In this document: in pieces, positions 1 to 13,800 of the stretch
How positions within the stretch are numbered: the first letter of the stretch is position 1
Layout of the letters: each line of letters opens with the position of its first letter
DNA from: Seriola aureovittata
Taxonomy: Eukaryota > Chordata > Actinopteri > Carangiformes > Carangidae
Reading direction: 5' to 3'
Assembly: GCF_021018895.1 (NCBI RefSeq)
Contig: NC_079378.1
Coordinates: forward strand, 11,980,501 to 12,044,500
DNA length: 64,000 nucleotides
Position numbers and translations under genes: made by a program
Notes under the pieces: generated by a model
What the model saw: only the letters and a program-made list of their open reading frames with translations
Told to the model about the DNA's origin: nothing
Database searches by the model: none

Positions 1-2009
1 TAGAGAAATCAAGTTCAAGACAGCTTGGAAAAAATCATATCTTCACACCCTTTGATTTGATAAAAACTGAGGACATTTTAAATCTCAAAGGCCAAAAAAA
101 GTCATCCTGCTCTGAGAGGCTGAATGGAAACAAGCTGACAGTCTGGAGCTAATCTCCCATACTTCATTTGGCCGGATGAAACCCAATTCATTAAAACGAT
201 ACTCTCATTTGATAGAAGCATAAGATCTCTGACAATCTGGATAATCTTTCATCTTTATGGATAGAGGAAAAGACCGCCCCTCCCCTCTCTCTACTAGCTA
301 GGCCTCCTACTGTAAACTGCAAAGGCATTTTCTGACAGGGTTGGCTAAGTGGGCTTTCTCATTTTAAAACCCCTTCAGCCTTGTGGAGGAGGAGGGTAAG
401 AGAGATTAGTGGCCTGCAGCACAACTCTACACTGCAGGAGTCACAGCTTGACCTGACCTGAGGGTCCGCCTTGATAGAGACAGAATACACAATGATATAC
501 TGGGAGCTGAATGTGTGTGTCTCGAATGTATGTGTTTAAATGTGCACGTCTGCATCTTGAGTTATGCACAGGGAGGAATAAAATCTATGCAAGTTTTCTG
601 ATGTTCATGCATAAATTAACCAACATCAGTCTGATTAGAGCTGCAGGACAGAGGAATAGAAACACCAATAACTGTCTTTCATGTAGCTCCCATGAGGGCT
701 GTTTTCCAGAGAAACCACTCCAATGTTAAAGGGGTCAATGGACCCTTGAATTCAGACTGGTAAAGTGGTGAGAGCACAACACTGGGTACTGTATTTTGAA
801 TTTGATTAGTTATAGTACAATTTAGAGAGGTTATGTTTTTTTTCTTCAGAGAGAGAGAGAGAGGGGAAGAATAAAGAAAAGAAGAGTCTCTATATCCACA
901 GACACAAATGAAACAGTAAGTGAAGAGCATTGTTTCTCTTTCATTTAAACTCAAGTTATTTGCTCTGGTTTTGCACTGAGAGTACACCGTAGTCATCTGT
1001 CAGAACTAAAAAGTGCTGTTTTACAGTTTGACAAAGTGAAACCATTTCAGCATAACAGTCCTGTGTGTACATACTTAGATATTTTAAGGTTACTAAACAG
1101 CTTTTCTACTATTAAAACTAGGTTGCCCATGCTCACATGTGTTTAAACAATCCATTTAAGATTCTTAAAGTAGAGGCCATGGTAGTAAAAATGCTGTTCA
1201 TCTATCCTCCCTTGGTGATAAATCTGTACTAGTCCAGTGTACACTCTAGTACATTCTTAGACCTCAGCATCAGTTCTAACACATCACAGAAAACAATAAC
1301 AATACTACTACTACTAAAAGAGTTTTGGCACCCTTCACTTCGCAATCCAAAATTGATGTAGTTCTGTGTGTAACTCAAAGAAAATAGACTTGATATGTAA
1401 AGAAAATGTTTCGGGTTGCTGTACAAGTGAAGTGGAAGTGATGTGTGGTCCATTACAAGGCTGGTCAAGATAACTTTGTAATCAAATCTGTTCAATCAGA
1501 TACCATGGGGAATGCAGCACTTAAATACAGAACTGAACCAGTACTTTACCAGTCCAGTGGAACAAAAGAGTTGAGTTCACAGGAAAACTAATTTGTTTTG
1601 TGTTTAATTGTTTAATATTTTTTTTGGAGTTAAATGTAAATACCATAATGTCTGTTATTTTCACTGAAGAGGTTGAATCTATGTTGAATATGCAGAAACA
1701 GAGGCAGGTGATCAGATGATATAAAGTTTGACATTCATTTATTCATGTAAAATTATTGATCCAAGGAGGGTTTGCTGAGAACAACAGTGCTATATATATC
1801 ATATTTATACAGTTCTAGATGTTCACACCAGCATATTTTGCTTCAAGCAACTGAACAGCTGCACCTTCCTGAACAGCATGTTGCCTGATTCTGGTACCTC
1901 ACTAGATTTTGGTTGAATAATTTAGCTTCCTAAACGCCTGAGTATATGCCTCTGACCAGCTCAGTAAGCACCTGTGTCACTCATCATCCAGAGTTAGGAT
2001 GCAATTTAG

Positions 2010-2460
2010 GAGGGCTGGGCGACATGATGATATATGCTGCGAGTGACGATAAGAAATTAGTTGTACTATCATACTCTTAATATTGTGGTAGCTATCGTTT
2101 GAGTGAGTTAGGCTATTATGAGTTGCAATACTGGATTTTCCAATAGCAACTCAATAGCATCTTTTGTTAGACCCCACCATGCCAGGTAAAAACCCACTTC
2201 TGTCCATTTTTATACTCCAAGTTTGACACACAGCCTCTTTCTTAGAAAGTTGTAATTGCAAAACCCAAACTGAGTAGTAGCAGTTATCAGAAGTGTACCA
2301 AACAGTGGAAATGAGTAAAAGTTAATATAAGTCCAACCTTACAGCTTTTGTTTATTTATATGCATGGGACAGTGCACAATAATCAACATTGACGTTAACA
2401 TCAATGTAAATGTGCTGAGGTCAGCTCAACAGCTAATTTCCACCGCAGTCCCGACATAAC
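2010..2460. repeat. Decayed interspersed repeats (hAT-like, plus a second repeat)
   Basis: Around 2013 the phrase GGGCTGGGCGACATGATGAT followed by GACGATAAG resembles the start of a widespread teleost DNA-transposon-derived repeat (GGGCTGGGCGATAT...). Around 2343-2455 GGGACAGTGCACAATAATCA with a run of AACATTGACGTTAACATCAATG resembles another common fish interspersed repeat. Recognition is from memory of these families; boundaries are approximate and neither piece has coding capacity. Confidence 0.4.
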
Positions 2461-3827
2461 TATAAATGATACTGATAACAAGCATTTTCTATATAATGAA
2501 GTTACAATGAAAATAAGTCAGATAGGAAACAAAAAGAAATATACTAAAACACTTTCCTAGCAATGTTAAACTAACAATACAATCAGACAAGTATAACACA
2601 ACAAACAAGTTAATCTATAAAACCATCAGAATGTAGAGCTCTGAAATAAAATCTATAGAGGAGAGCTAATTTTCCTTTGAGAAAATGCTCCCCAGAGTGT
2701 GTCCCTGATATAAATATTAATAGCAGAAACAAAATCAAACTTGGCTCAGGTTTCGGGGTTCTTTACTCTAATGACAAGGGACTTTGTAGAATTATGATTG
2801 AGCACTTCTGGATAAATAGTGTTGATTTATCTAATTTACCATCAAGACAATTTGTGGAATTCCAGGAATCCATGCTCAGCTAATTTTACAGTAAGTACAT
2901 AAAACAACTGGAAAAATGCATTTTTTTGATTAAACTATTACAAATTACTTGTCAAAACCTCTGAATACATGCATCAGTATGTATGATGTAAAACACTATG
3001 TTCTTGCTTCTAAATGGACGCCCACCTTAAATTTACATCTGTTGATAAAGTCTATATCTGTGAGTTAATAACACTAATGCTTTCATAACAGAAACCCTCA
3101 TTAAAATTTAGGATAATAATAATTGCAATCTGTAGTCCTTGTGGCATAGGGACCACTCACAAAACTGGCTGATCATTTTACTCAAGTGAGGATGTAATAA
3201 GTCAGATTTTTTTTTTTGGCTATTAAAAACTTCAGCCATAATTGTGACCATCATGTTCAAAAAAACACCAACTGGAAAGAGAACTCATTCATAGACTGAA
3301 GCCTCTTCATATCAGTGGACTGAACCAAGGAGAGGAATTTTTTGAGATAGACTTTTTTATCTGATAAAGATGAGTTTACTTAAACATTCTGATGCTGATT
3401 TGAGCAATAAATATTGATTTTCTTGGTGAAACTGAGAAGCATCAGTTGACTGGTACAAATTATCGTTGCTTCTTTCTTTTACACCCTGGTAAAATGTGGG
3501 ATGATTAATTAGCAGAAAAGCGAACTAAACAGGCATTGTAACATGGTACCATTATAACCACTAACGGGGCTTTTAAAAAGCTGCTGATGAGTTGATGAAG
3601 TTGATTAATTGCTCCATATTTTCCCCTGGAGTACTCTCTCTTCCCCCAACCCTCTCTCTCTTTCTCTCTTTACTGTGCAATGAATTACAGGAGAATAAAG
3701 TTTGTCTACGCCATGCATAAACCACACTACTAAATTATTATGGATCCTCCAAGCATGACAGGAGTTTTGAAAATAATTATGAAAGTTTCAGGCTAAATTC
3801 CTGCATGCTTAATGATTAAACTCTATG

Positions 3828-3902
3828 TGGGCAGCACAGAGGCTGGAGGGTAGAACTGTCTATTCAAAGTGAAAAGGACATGGGTTTAATCCCCAACTGA
3901 GG
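3828..3902 (+). repeat. tRNA-like SINE/interspersed repeat remnant
   Basis: GTGGGCAGCACAGAGGC followed about 45 bp later by a B-box-like GGGTTTAATCCCC and ACTGAGGCTTTTCC matches the order of the common fish repeat with a GGCAGCACGGTGGC head, a GGGTTCGAATCCC box and a GGGCCTTTC tail, heavily decayed. No intact A box or poly-A/tandem tail is seen. Confidence 0.4.
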
Positions 3903-5989
3903 CTTTTCCATAAGAATCTGACCTCAAGTAACTAGTGACCCATGTGTTTTCAGAAGATAGTATGCTAATGTTTGCCACACACGGACATTAACACTCACAG
4001 TGCAGGTGTGAGCAACCTGGCCAAAGGCGTAATTTTTGTCCAGCAACTGCATGCTGAATGACAACACAGAGGCTCTGCCATGGCTGATTCAGAGCTTTTT
4101 GTTATGTCAATACCGGAATCAGCGTCCATTATGAGATGTAAAAGATGCAATGTCAGAGAGGACATGGCACCTTTGAATTTGCGTAAAGACTCTTTTTCAC
4201 AGCTGCGCTCCTCTGTGGTTTTTGACCTCATTTCTTTCTGTTCGAATGTATAAAAAATGTGATGGACCAATAAGCTGTCTGAATAAGCTTAAACAGAAAA
4301 GACGCAACTATATTTCAACAACAAACGAGACAATAAGAAGCATCTTTATACCATAGTTACAGGCTGCAACAGCCAATCACAAAACAGGTTGTGAACCTGA
4401 AATGCCTGTAGCCACAGAAGTAAAAACCAGCGAGAATTATCTCATCATTAGAGCTCATTCTCCTACACACACATCTTTAAAGAAGGGCATTAGATTAATT
4501 ATTTTCTTGTGTGTAAAACAAATATTCTTGTCATGTTGCGAGTGATGGGGGAATTTAGCTGCTTCAAACTTTCTAACCAGTGCAGGAGCTGTCTACATGC
4601 CACTGCAATCCTCATTGTTGTAGCTGTGTTCCTGACATCAATCTGTCAAACTCAAAAGCTTCTGAGTTTCTTTCTGCATTTCCACTGTGTAGTACAACAA
4701 CACATCAAGGTGTTCCACATGCGTGTAGCTTGTAACAGGGATTTAGCCTTGTGAACCAAATACAAAAAAACTTCATCTTGGAACAAAGAAGCCTGTGAGC
4801 TTTAACCCTCAAGCCAGCTCAGCGCATGTTGTTTGAGAAGACTGGGTTGAATAGGAGCTTGTTGCCACAGGAGATGCTGTGTACTAGCACTCTGCTGGGA
4901 GCATGCAACACTGAGCTGAGCCAAAGAATCAGACCACACTCCTGAGAATAAAGACTTTGGAGATATGGGATTACCTGCTCTTCCCCTTCTCTCTCTTGTA
5001 CACACTTGCTTGAAAATGCTCGACTATTTCAGCTTTGTGAAGCTGTCAAAGCTGCACTTTCAAAGTCTACTGAACAAAAAAATTCTAGCTTTGAAAATTC
5101 CTTGAAAGCCACTAAATGATATTGGCTGCTGGTGTGAGGGCTTATACAGGAGTCATGTAATTCTTTTTCAGATATCAGAAGGGTTCCAGTTCACTATGAA
5201 AACTTTAAAACAACAATAAACTAGTCTTTCAAGTTTCATTTAGACTGGTTTTCCAACAAATCACCTTCAACTCAACTCCATTGATGTTTCAATACACCTT
5301 ACCTACAATTGAGGAATATACTATTCAAAGCTTGTGCCCAGTTACAGCGCAGTCCGGTGCAAGTACATGTCCTGGTCATAGTTCAGTTATTTACCCCTAC
5401 AAGGTGAACAATGATGCAACAAACAAACAAAAAAAAAAAAAGATGCAGTGATTGGACTGATAAAATACAAATCGATTTGGGGGCATCTCGACTAATGATT
5501 CCAATTATTGGCATCTAAGGGACTGTCCCAGTAATTTGAGTGTTAGACCTCCTTGAAATCCTCCCTCTAAGTTTTGCCTGACTTTATAGCACCAACAGAG
5601 AAGACACAGAGCAAAGCATAGCTGTTTTTTGTGGATTTCTTTCACTACTAATGATGTGTTTGGATACCTGCAGTGGTCCACACATGCAAATATACATTAA
5701 TGACTTCCTTTATTGCATCTGGACACTTAGACAAACCTGACTAAGCAGGCCTGTGTGCTTTTCGAGAGTGGCAAATTTAACAAATTACACAAATTCACAA
5801 CTGAAAACAGCCTAATGCTGCCAAACTCTTACTGTCTCTAAGCATCACTGAAGTGCAACTTGACACTTCTTATTCAGGGAGACAAGCAGGAGTATGACTC
5901 ACTCACTTTCTTCACTGAGTTACTATTTCCCAGATGTGTGTAAAGTTCTTAAAAAGGTGTCCATTCCATCTGCCCTTCATCTGTCCTCT

Positions 5990-6400
5990 TCGCTGCTAGC
6001 TTCAGCTTTGTGGTTATGCCTTCCCCACTCCTCTATTCATCCTCACTCCCTCCTCTCTCCTCCTCCCACTTTGTCAACTCTAATCTCTCATACCCTCCAC
6101 ATCTCCCCCCAGTCGTTACTGCAGCCCCAGACTCTTGGAAACATGTAATTGTGTATTACCTACTCTTGTTTTCTTTCCTCCCCGTAGTCCCTGATTACTC
6201 CTTACCCTGCTGCTCTCTCACCCCGACTCTGTGCTCCTCTAGACCTTGGCAAACATGTGGAAACATATAATTATGCATCACCTGCTCCTGTAAATCCTCT
6301 CTATCTCTCTCTGTCCTTCTCCTTTCTTGACACTTCTGGCTTCCTCCCAAATCCTATTCTCTCCTTCCTACCTGGTAAACATGTGTAAACAGGCAGCATA
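5990..6400 (+). repeat. Pyrimidine-rich block with three degenerate ~115-bp repeats
   Basis: A strongly C/T-biased plus strand. Three related cores, CTTGGAAACATGTAATTGTG at 6134, CTTGGCAAACATGTGGAAAC at 6245 and CCTGGTAAACATGTGTAAAC at 6371, each follow 70-90 bp of C/T-rich sequence, and the first two are followed by ATTACCTACTC and CATCACCTGCTC. Spacings are 111 and 126 bp. The overlapping open frames (5894-6148, 6010-6270) are produced by the C/T bias and show no domain. Confidence 0.55.
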
Positions 6401-9400
6401 GCCAGGTTAACATTAGCATCTTTTTGTGGCTCTCCTGCATTTGTGGTCCTTACTCTAATCACAACACAGTTTCATCCTTTTGAATATGGAGGAACTAAAA
6501 TGAATAGCCCCTTAGGTGTTTGTTTGGGTTTCGGTTGTGTGAGATTCGGCTGCTTGTGAAATAAGCACTTCAGCTGGGAGCCACCACAGCTAGTCACTTC
6601 ATTCTCTCTCTCCTTTACCTCGTTCCACTGTCTTTCATCCCTTTATAAGATGTGAGTGTTTGTCGAGTTCAGCTTGGTGACGTCAATACTGGCCTCCGTC
6701 CAGCTACAAACAGAGGAGAAATCAACTCTTTCATTAAAAAAAAAAGAAGCTTATCACTATAACCAAGCCATCTGGACCAACTCACTGATGATTTACAAAG
6801 AACAGATGTTTACCTGAAGAAAACAACATTCCCTCTGAGTGCATCCACGGGAAATATTTCTTACTCTTTCACACAGAAACGTTGCAACAGCACAGTACCC
6901 AAAAGCTGAGGTTATCCAGCCATGACAGATTATGTGGTTGTACTCTAACCTTGTTGGGTTGTCTTGTGTTCTATAAATCTGCTACCATATACTTTCCTTT
7001 TTCTCTGCAAAAAGTCACTTTTTCTCGCCCTTTTTCTGCTGTGTTTATCTCCTTTGTTCTGAGAGAACATTTTCAAAGCTGATGAAGGTGGATGCTGGAG
7101 GGGATTTTGTTGAGGAGATGAGAGGAGAAAAAGGGGGAAGAGCACCACTCCCATGCAAGCACACACAACCAGAGAGGCAAACACACACACATCCATATAG
7201 ACACACACTTGTTTGAAATTGCAGAAGGGTGTTAAAATAAGAAAAAGAGAGAGAGAAAGTGGGGATTGTTTCACCAAAGAGGCAAGAGAAAGAGCAAATC
7301 AATGGAGGCATGATAATGAATTATTTCCTCGCCAGAGCGGGAGTTAGAGGAGAGAGATAAAAGCAGACCACATGCTGCTCCACTAACAGCCTGGGGGCAG
7401 CTGCCTGTGAATTATGGTGCGTTGGAACACACTTGCCGCCCTTGGGACCCATTGGTTGCAAAGGAAAGAGAAAGGAGAAAAAAAATAAGAATAGCTGCAA
7501 AGAGATGGGGGGACCAGAAAAGAAATGTTAGAAAGGGTAATAGGTCAAAGCAAAGCCCCTTGAGTCCCTGCAAAGCATGGATTTACATCTCTATGGCTAA
7601 TTAGAGACGTAAAGATGAAATTAAAGTGGTGGAAATGAGAGAAGGATAGATAGATGAGGGAAATGGAGAAGCAAGGGTGGGGGGCTGCGTTGGATGGGAT
7701 TATTCAGCATGTGTAATTATGAGAGATATTAGACGTCTGGTGGAACAGTGAGTCTGTCACCAATAAGAAGTCATGTCTTAATGATCCTTACATGATGTTG
7801 AAGATGTACTGTGAGATTTTTACAAGAGTGTTTTTCCCTCCCATAACAACATGATCTGCACTTAGAAGGCCTGGATTATTCAGATAGTGTGAGAGCTAGA
7901 GACAAATGAATTACAAGTGCAATTTGTACCTCAGTGCACCACGTTCAATGTACCAAAAGCAAACATTAGTCTAACTCTTCTCTTTGTTCTTCCTCAACAA
8001 AGACATACCGCTGAGACTATCCCAAATTTAGGTGCTTGATTTGTACTAAGCCTTAACAACTAAAAAAGAGTTGTGGGAAGTTTATCAATATATACTTGAA
8101 ATATTCAAATATCCTGTTGGTGGCTACATAATGATTTAAATGAGAATTATGGGATACATTAAGACAGAATCTGTGGTTGTAATCTGCTTGTGGCTAATTA
8201 TTTGAATGTTACCTTATTGCATATATATTGCAAGCAGTACAATGGTAAACTCAACTGAACTTAATAATAGAAAACTCCCTGCAACTCTTACAGCTGTATA
8301 CATCATCCATCTGTGATGTTAAGTACTTCTTGGTTTACTCACTGTTGTAATTTCGATTTTGGATTTTCTGACGTTTCATTTATTTAATTTATTGATTCGG
8401 TATGTTTCCTAAAATTAGTTTCTCTCAGAACACGTCTGAATACAATATAGCAGTTGTTTTTATGTCAGGTGGAGAAACCATACACAGTAGTACAATAAGA
8501 GCAACAGGGCAAATTTTACCAGTTGAGAAGCTATAGAAATATAATTGTGCTCCTTCTACTGTAGCATCTTGCCTTGTATTTGGTTTTGTAGGGGCTGACA
8601 ACAAATCTAAAGACTGTTAAGATAAGATTTTGGTCAACTTTCATAAGATTTCAAAATATTTCATAATGTGACATTATGAAGGTCTGGCCAAGCAACCATA
8701 GAAATATGAAAAAAGGAAAGTTACACCGTTAGAAGTGAAGTACACCACGAAAAGCTTTTTATTTCCTACAAAGATTGTTTTGGGTTTATTTTCAATGTAA
8801 TAAGCACTTTCAACGTCTGTGTAATTGGCTACTGGGAAAGACAGCAGCTGTCTCTCTATATTTCAGGCTAATTTACTGATCCATATTAGCTTGTGCATGT
8901 CTTCTCATAGGAAAAGGTAGGCTGGTAGTATGGCTTGAGATACTGTCCCCTCATATGTTTGACTGATGTCTGCACAGCAGAAGGTACTGTATTTGTCTGG
9001 ACAAAGTGTTTCTGAGGAAGACTGAAAATCACCGAATGCTAATATATAACCTTTCCAGTAACCGAGAACATCAGCAAGGGCATGAGTGAGATATTTGTTG
9101 ACACTAGCCATGATAAGAGCAACAACTCTGGAGTGTTAATTCCTTCAGTTTTTTAAAAAAATAATCAAAAACATGAAAAAAATATTAAAAACAAAATATC
9201 TGATGGATACAAGAAGAATAATCTCTGTGTCTGACAGCCAGAAGTTGTTTATGCTTGAAAAACCCATAACGAAATGAACAAAGGAAAACTACAGTCTGGG
9301 CCAATTCTCATTCCCTGGTGTTTTTTCTTTTATTATTAATACAAAATAAAGGCTATAAATATGCAGCTAAGTTTCCCTACAAATATTGTTAACACTGAAT

Positions 9401-10505
9401 TTACATGCTGTGCTCAATTTACATTTCATTTTTCCTTTTCCTCTGCTCTCCTCTCCTTATGTTCCCCACTCATACGCACTAAAGATGTCCACCTGCCTGC
9501 AGTGTGTGCACTCTGGGGTAATATAACCCTGTATCTCACACCCTGCACGTCTCATCCTTAATTGTTGATCATGTGCAGTGTTCATATTGCTTACTTTACT
9601 GTAGCTCTTCTTTACTGTCACTATTCTGTATCTCCTCTCCTCTCCTGTATTAGCGGCATCAACTAAGTGTTGCACTAAATAAATGATTCAGGGATTAAAC
9701 AGACAGCCACAGTTGCTATGACAACTCACTGGGCATCTCTCACTATTGTATTCAGAACAGACTGCTGGATGACCACTGGCTGTACGGTGAGTATGTGTGC
9801 AACTGAATGTGTAACAGACATGCATGTGTACAAATGTGAGTGCCTGTATGTGTGAGGTAATTATGCAGAAGTGAAAATTTACTTTGCTGCTGGCCATGTG
9901 GTTTTATGTTGGTAAGATATGTTTAAGAGGAAGTGGCTAAAATAAATGATTAATGTGAGAGATGAAGCTGTAGCAGTTAAACAAAAATACTTTTGTGCAG
10001 TTTAAAATAATACTCCAGGATGTCAACATACAGATAAATATACATTTTAGCACTTTATATTTATGATTGATGTAATTTAAGATTGATTAAGATTGATTTA
10101 TAATGTATGTATGCAATGAAAATAGTTATATTTACTGCTTTCAATAGACAATGCCGGCCAGGTGTTTGGCTAAATAGTGTTTCACATTAACTAATGTGTT
10201 TTTGTAAGTGGCAGTAGTGATTTGTTTGGATTACAAAGGAGATCTAAGTGGTTACTGTGAGCTACAATATGCCTGATTACACAGTGATACCTATAGGACA
10301 CTAAAGTTGTGTTTGACTTTGATTAAAAATCCCTTTACCTCTGCCTTCCATGAAAACAATGTATTTTTAATTGTTACCTCAGTATGGGTAAAGAAAACAA
10401 TTGTTAAAAAAAAAAAAAATCAATCTCTCTCTCTCAGTGCAGCATGGAAGAAGTGGGACCAAAGCCTCAACACTCCCTTACCTGTTACTGCAGTTACTGC
10501 AGACA

Positions 10506-10521
10506 CTGGGTAATTACCCAG
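10506..10521. promoter_or_regulatory. Perfect 16-bp palindrome with TAATTA core
   Basis: CTGGGTAATTACCCAG is its own reverse complement. TAATTA is the paired homeodomain core, so a homeodomain-dimer site is possible. It directly follows a 9-bp tandem duplication (GTTACTGCA twice, 10484-10502). Function is inference; no conservation can be checked here. Confidence 0.3.
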
Positions 10522-10625
10522 GAATAGAGACGACACTTGGAAAGTGCCAGAAAGCCCCTTATACACACCAGCAATTAGCTGTAAAGGTCCATTGAGCAGT
10601 AATGAGGCATAAGGCACTGGCTAGG

Positions 10626-10830
10626 GGAGGCAAGGAAAGGAAAGAAGAGGAGAGGAGAGGAGAGGAGAGGAGAGGAAAGGAAATGAAAGGAAAGATAAAA
10701 GCAAAAGACAAGTGTTGAAAGCAGGTGAAGGAAAAAAATGAGGGGAGGGGTGGCAAAAAGACAAGGATATGTTGGAGACAACATGGACAGGAAACAATGG
10801 AAAGCAGGGAAGAGGAGAAGGGGGAGGGAA
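10626..10830 (+). repeat. Purine-rich tract with (GGAGA)n core
   Basis: About 200 bp of nearly pure A/G on the plus strand. From about 10648 to 10675 the pentamer AGGAG/GAGAG repeats about six times. Long homopurine tracts with internal mirror symmetry can form intramolecular triplex DNA. The minus-strand frames across it (10559-10882, 10575-10784) are artefacts of the bias. Confidence 0.7.
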
Positions 10831-13800
10831 TGTTATTGTACGTGTGTAGAAGGAACCTCCAAGACCTCCCCTTCAAAGTCACTTTGTTGTTAAGAGCTTA
10901 GCTGGAGGTCTCTCGCCCACTTGGCTGTCAGAGAACAACAGGCTCCCCTTGTAAAAGTGATATCTGATCTCAGCAAGATCATTCGTGCAGATTAAGGGCA
11001 AACTTGAGTAACATGAAAGATCAAACCTTGACGGGAGCTGCCGGGCAGCCACACAAAGATATTATCTTGCTGCAGAGGAATCAGGGCTCTCTTCAAGCTT
11101 CTGGATACTTACAAGGTGCAACATGGAGACAGAACCCAGCAGGAAAAATATTTCAATCTAATGCAGCTGCTGGATTTCTGTTCTACACAAAGAAATCTTT
11201 CATGTGTGATTTCAGTTTTTCTGTAAGTGCGGTTCTGAAATTATTAGTTAATTAATTAAAAATTGTCTTTCAGTACGAGCTTCATCCCCTCGCCATGGCA
11301 ACTCTGAATACCGCGTTGGTTATAGACGTACACTTACCCATGTGCTTATCTATTTCTGACTGTATATGTATGGATGTACATAGATGTTTCAAGTGGGTGT
11401 CCCTGAGTGTGTGCACTGCACAGATACATCTATGATCCACAGGAAGGCATAATGCACACATGTTAGAAACAAATTTTACCCTTGGTAATAATATGGTATC
11501 TATGATAATAACATTATCTAGTATTTTTGTCAATTAAAGTTTTAATAACATGCCATGTGTGAATAAGATAATTTATTCATAGTTTGGTCACAGTTCCACA
11601 AATTTAAAGATGTGATTACCCTCAGTTTATCATCATTGTAAATTAACACAGTTGAGTTTCTGGTTTTTTTTTCCTTTGCTATTTCAAGGCTACAGTTTGG
11701 TGTCTTCATTTGACATTTAATTGAATGTACAATCTATCAATTAAATGGGAAATGAGTAAACTGTACAAAGACTTGTAGGTTTTTCTAGAATTTTGCCATA
11801 CACGCAAAACCTGTTGACCTTTATCTGACCCCGGCAGCTAATTTTCTGCCATAAACTGACCAATTACAACCATTTCATTTTCATTCCACTATTTCCAGAT
11901 TCTCTCATTTTCAATTTCATTTCTCTAGCTGGGCTTTCCCCTCCAGAGTGAATAAGAGGCTCTTCTTTCACCACTGGCTCTTCTCTCCTTATCTTCCCTC
12001 CCCCACCCTTCTCAGAATCCCTTCCTCTCTCCATGATACTCTCCTTTCTCCTCCTCCTCCATTTCATCCTCACTTCTCCTCCTCATACACCTCCTCGCTT
12101 CCATCTCTGCTTCTTCACCCTCATGATTAATTAGTCAGACATGCTGAGTGGCCCTGCCAGTGCAGCTCTGCATCTCCATATAATTCCACTATTAACTGGA
12201 GTCATGGAAAACAAATGGACTCAGAGTGGAGTAAGAATGATGATAAAAATGAAGTGACCAAGCAGAGGGGAAGAAATGCACGTGTGAAAAAGATGGAGGA
12301 ACAATGGAACAAGGACAAACTAGCCCAGTCCTACACGCCCACCAGCTGTTAAGAAAAACACCTCTAGTTAGCACCTTTACAGCTAATGGTTCTGTTAACA
12401 TAACTGTATAGTTAAACGCTCAGCTATATCTCTATTAGGTCCAATAAGCAAACTTAAACTTCATGAACTCAGACACCTTCACAGATATCAAAATACTAGA
12501 GAAAAAAAGATCATTCGCTGAAAATGGAGTTCGTTTGCTGATCAAAGTGATGACTTTCAGGTACATTATAAAGATTATAACCACAAACTTTTCAGACAGC
12601 AATGTCAGCACATGATGATGGCCAAAAAAATTATAACAGAAAGATTAAGAGTAACAAAAAGTCATTATCTTCTCCTTCCCTTTTCTTCTCATCTGTTCTT
12701 TTAAAACTTCCCACCATCCTCCTGCTGTCTTTCTGCTGCTGCCGCCCTGCTGCTTTCTTCTCACATGTCGTCTTTCTTCTGGTGTTTTTTTCCTTTGCTC
12801 CTCTGTTGCGCTCCCAATTTGCTGGCTTACCGACCCAAAGTCAATCATGAAGATTTAGTAAAATAAACAAGCTGGTGCTGACATAGGAGCAGGGCTCCTG
12901 GGTATTAGTTTGAATTCATGACTATAATTGTTTATCTTTGTTGTGCTGCTTTCATGCTGATCTCTGCAGGATGTGGAGGGTCTCCAACAGTCCCAAAGTT
13001 TCTGCATTTAAGTAAAGACAACTTCTTAAGTTTTTGACCATAATCACACGAAGACCTTTAGTTTAAGGCAGTAAATTGGAGGAGTAATGGCCAATAATGC
13101 CACAGTAGTGAGCCGAACCTGATGTGTTATGAAATCCGCTGTCTTTGTCTTTCCCAACTCCGTGCTGCTTTCCAATGCAAGCAGTGACCTCTACCTTGTC
13201 GCCATAATGACACATGGTCTACTGGAGGTGTATGCATTGAATGCATATACTGTACCGACTGTGATGAACTACAGATACTGTGGGAAAGCCAGTGTTACGA
13301 AGTGCAGTGAGACTATCTCAGATGATACATTTACAAAAGATTACTCATCATACAAAATGCACATGCAGTCCATGTATCACCTCTGGGCAGCTTCATATAT
13401 TACACATGCATCCTCAAAGGAGCTCTGACCTTGTGTGACTGTGTATGTTACATCTGCAGGCTACAGATATCTCTCAACAAGCTTGCTCACCTATCAGCTG
13501 TTGTGCTAATGTGCTGTTGTCTTTTTCCGACCAGTTAATGTGATTCATTTTGGCTATGGCAACAGCACCGACGTCCGCAAAGCAAATTCCTGCACATGTA
13601 TTACTATGCAGTTATTGTGTACAGTGGTTCTAATTTGGATACAAAGGGCACATGTACAATCCATCCACTCCTACATAATGTTCACACTGTAATACATCTT
13701 CGGAAAATAGAACCCAGTGAAACCGTACAGCACAAGGAAACTACAGAGCTGATTTAAAGTCATTATGCCCTTATCTCTGTCCTGCAATATGCTCTATGGC

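Noticed and set aside
13129..13428. 99-codon plus-strand frame as an exon or small gene
   Set aside because: No domain, no matching splice sites or Kozak context strong enough to support it.
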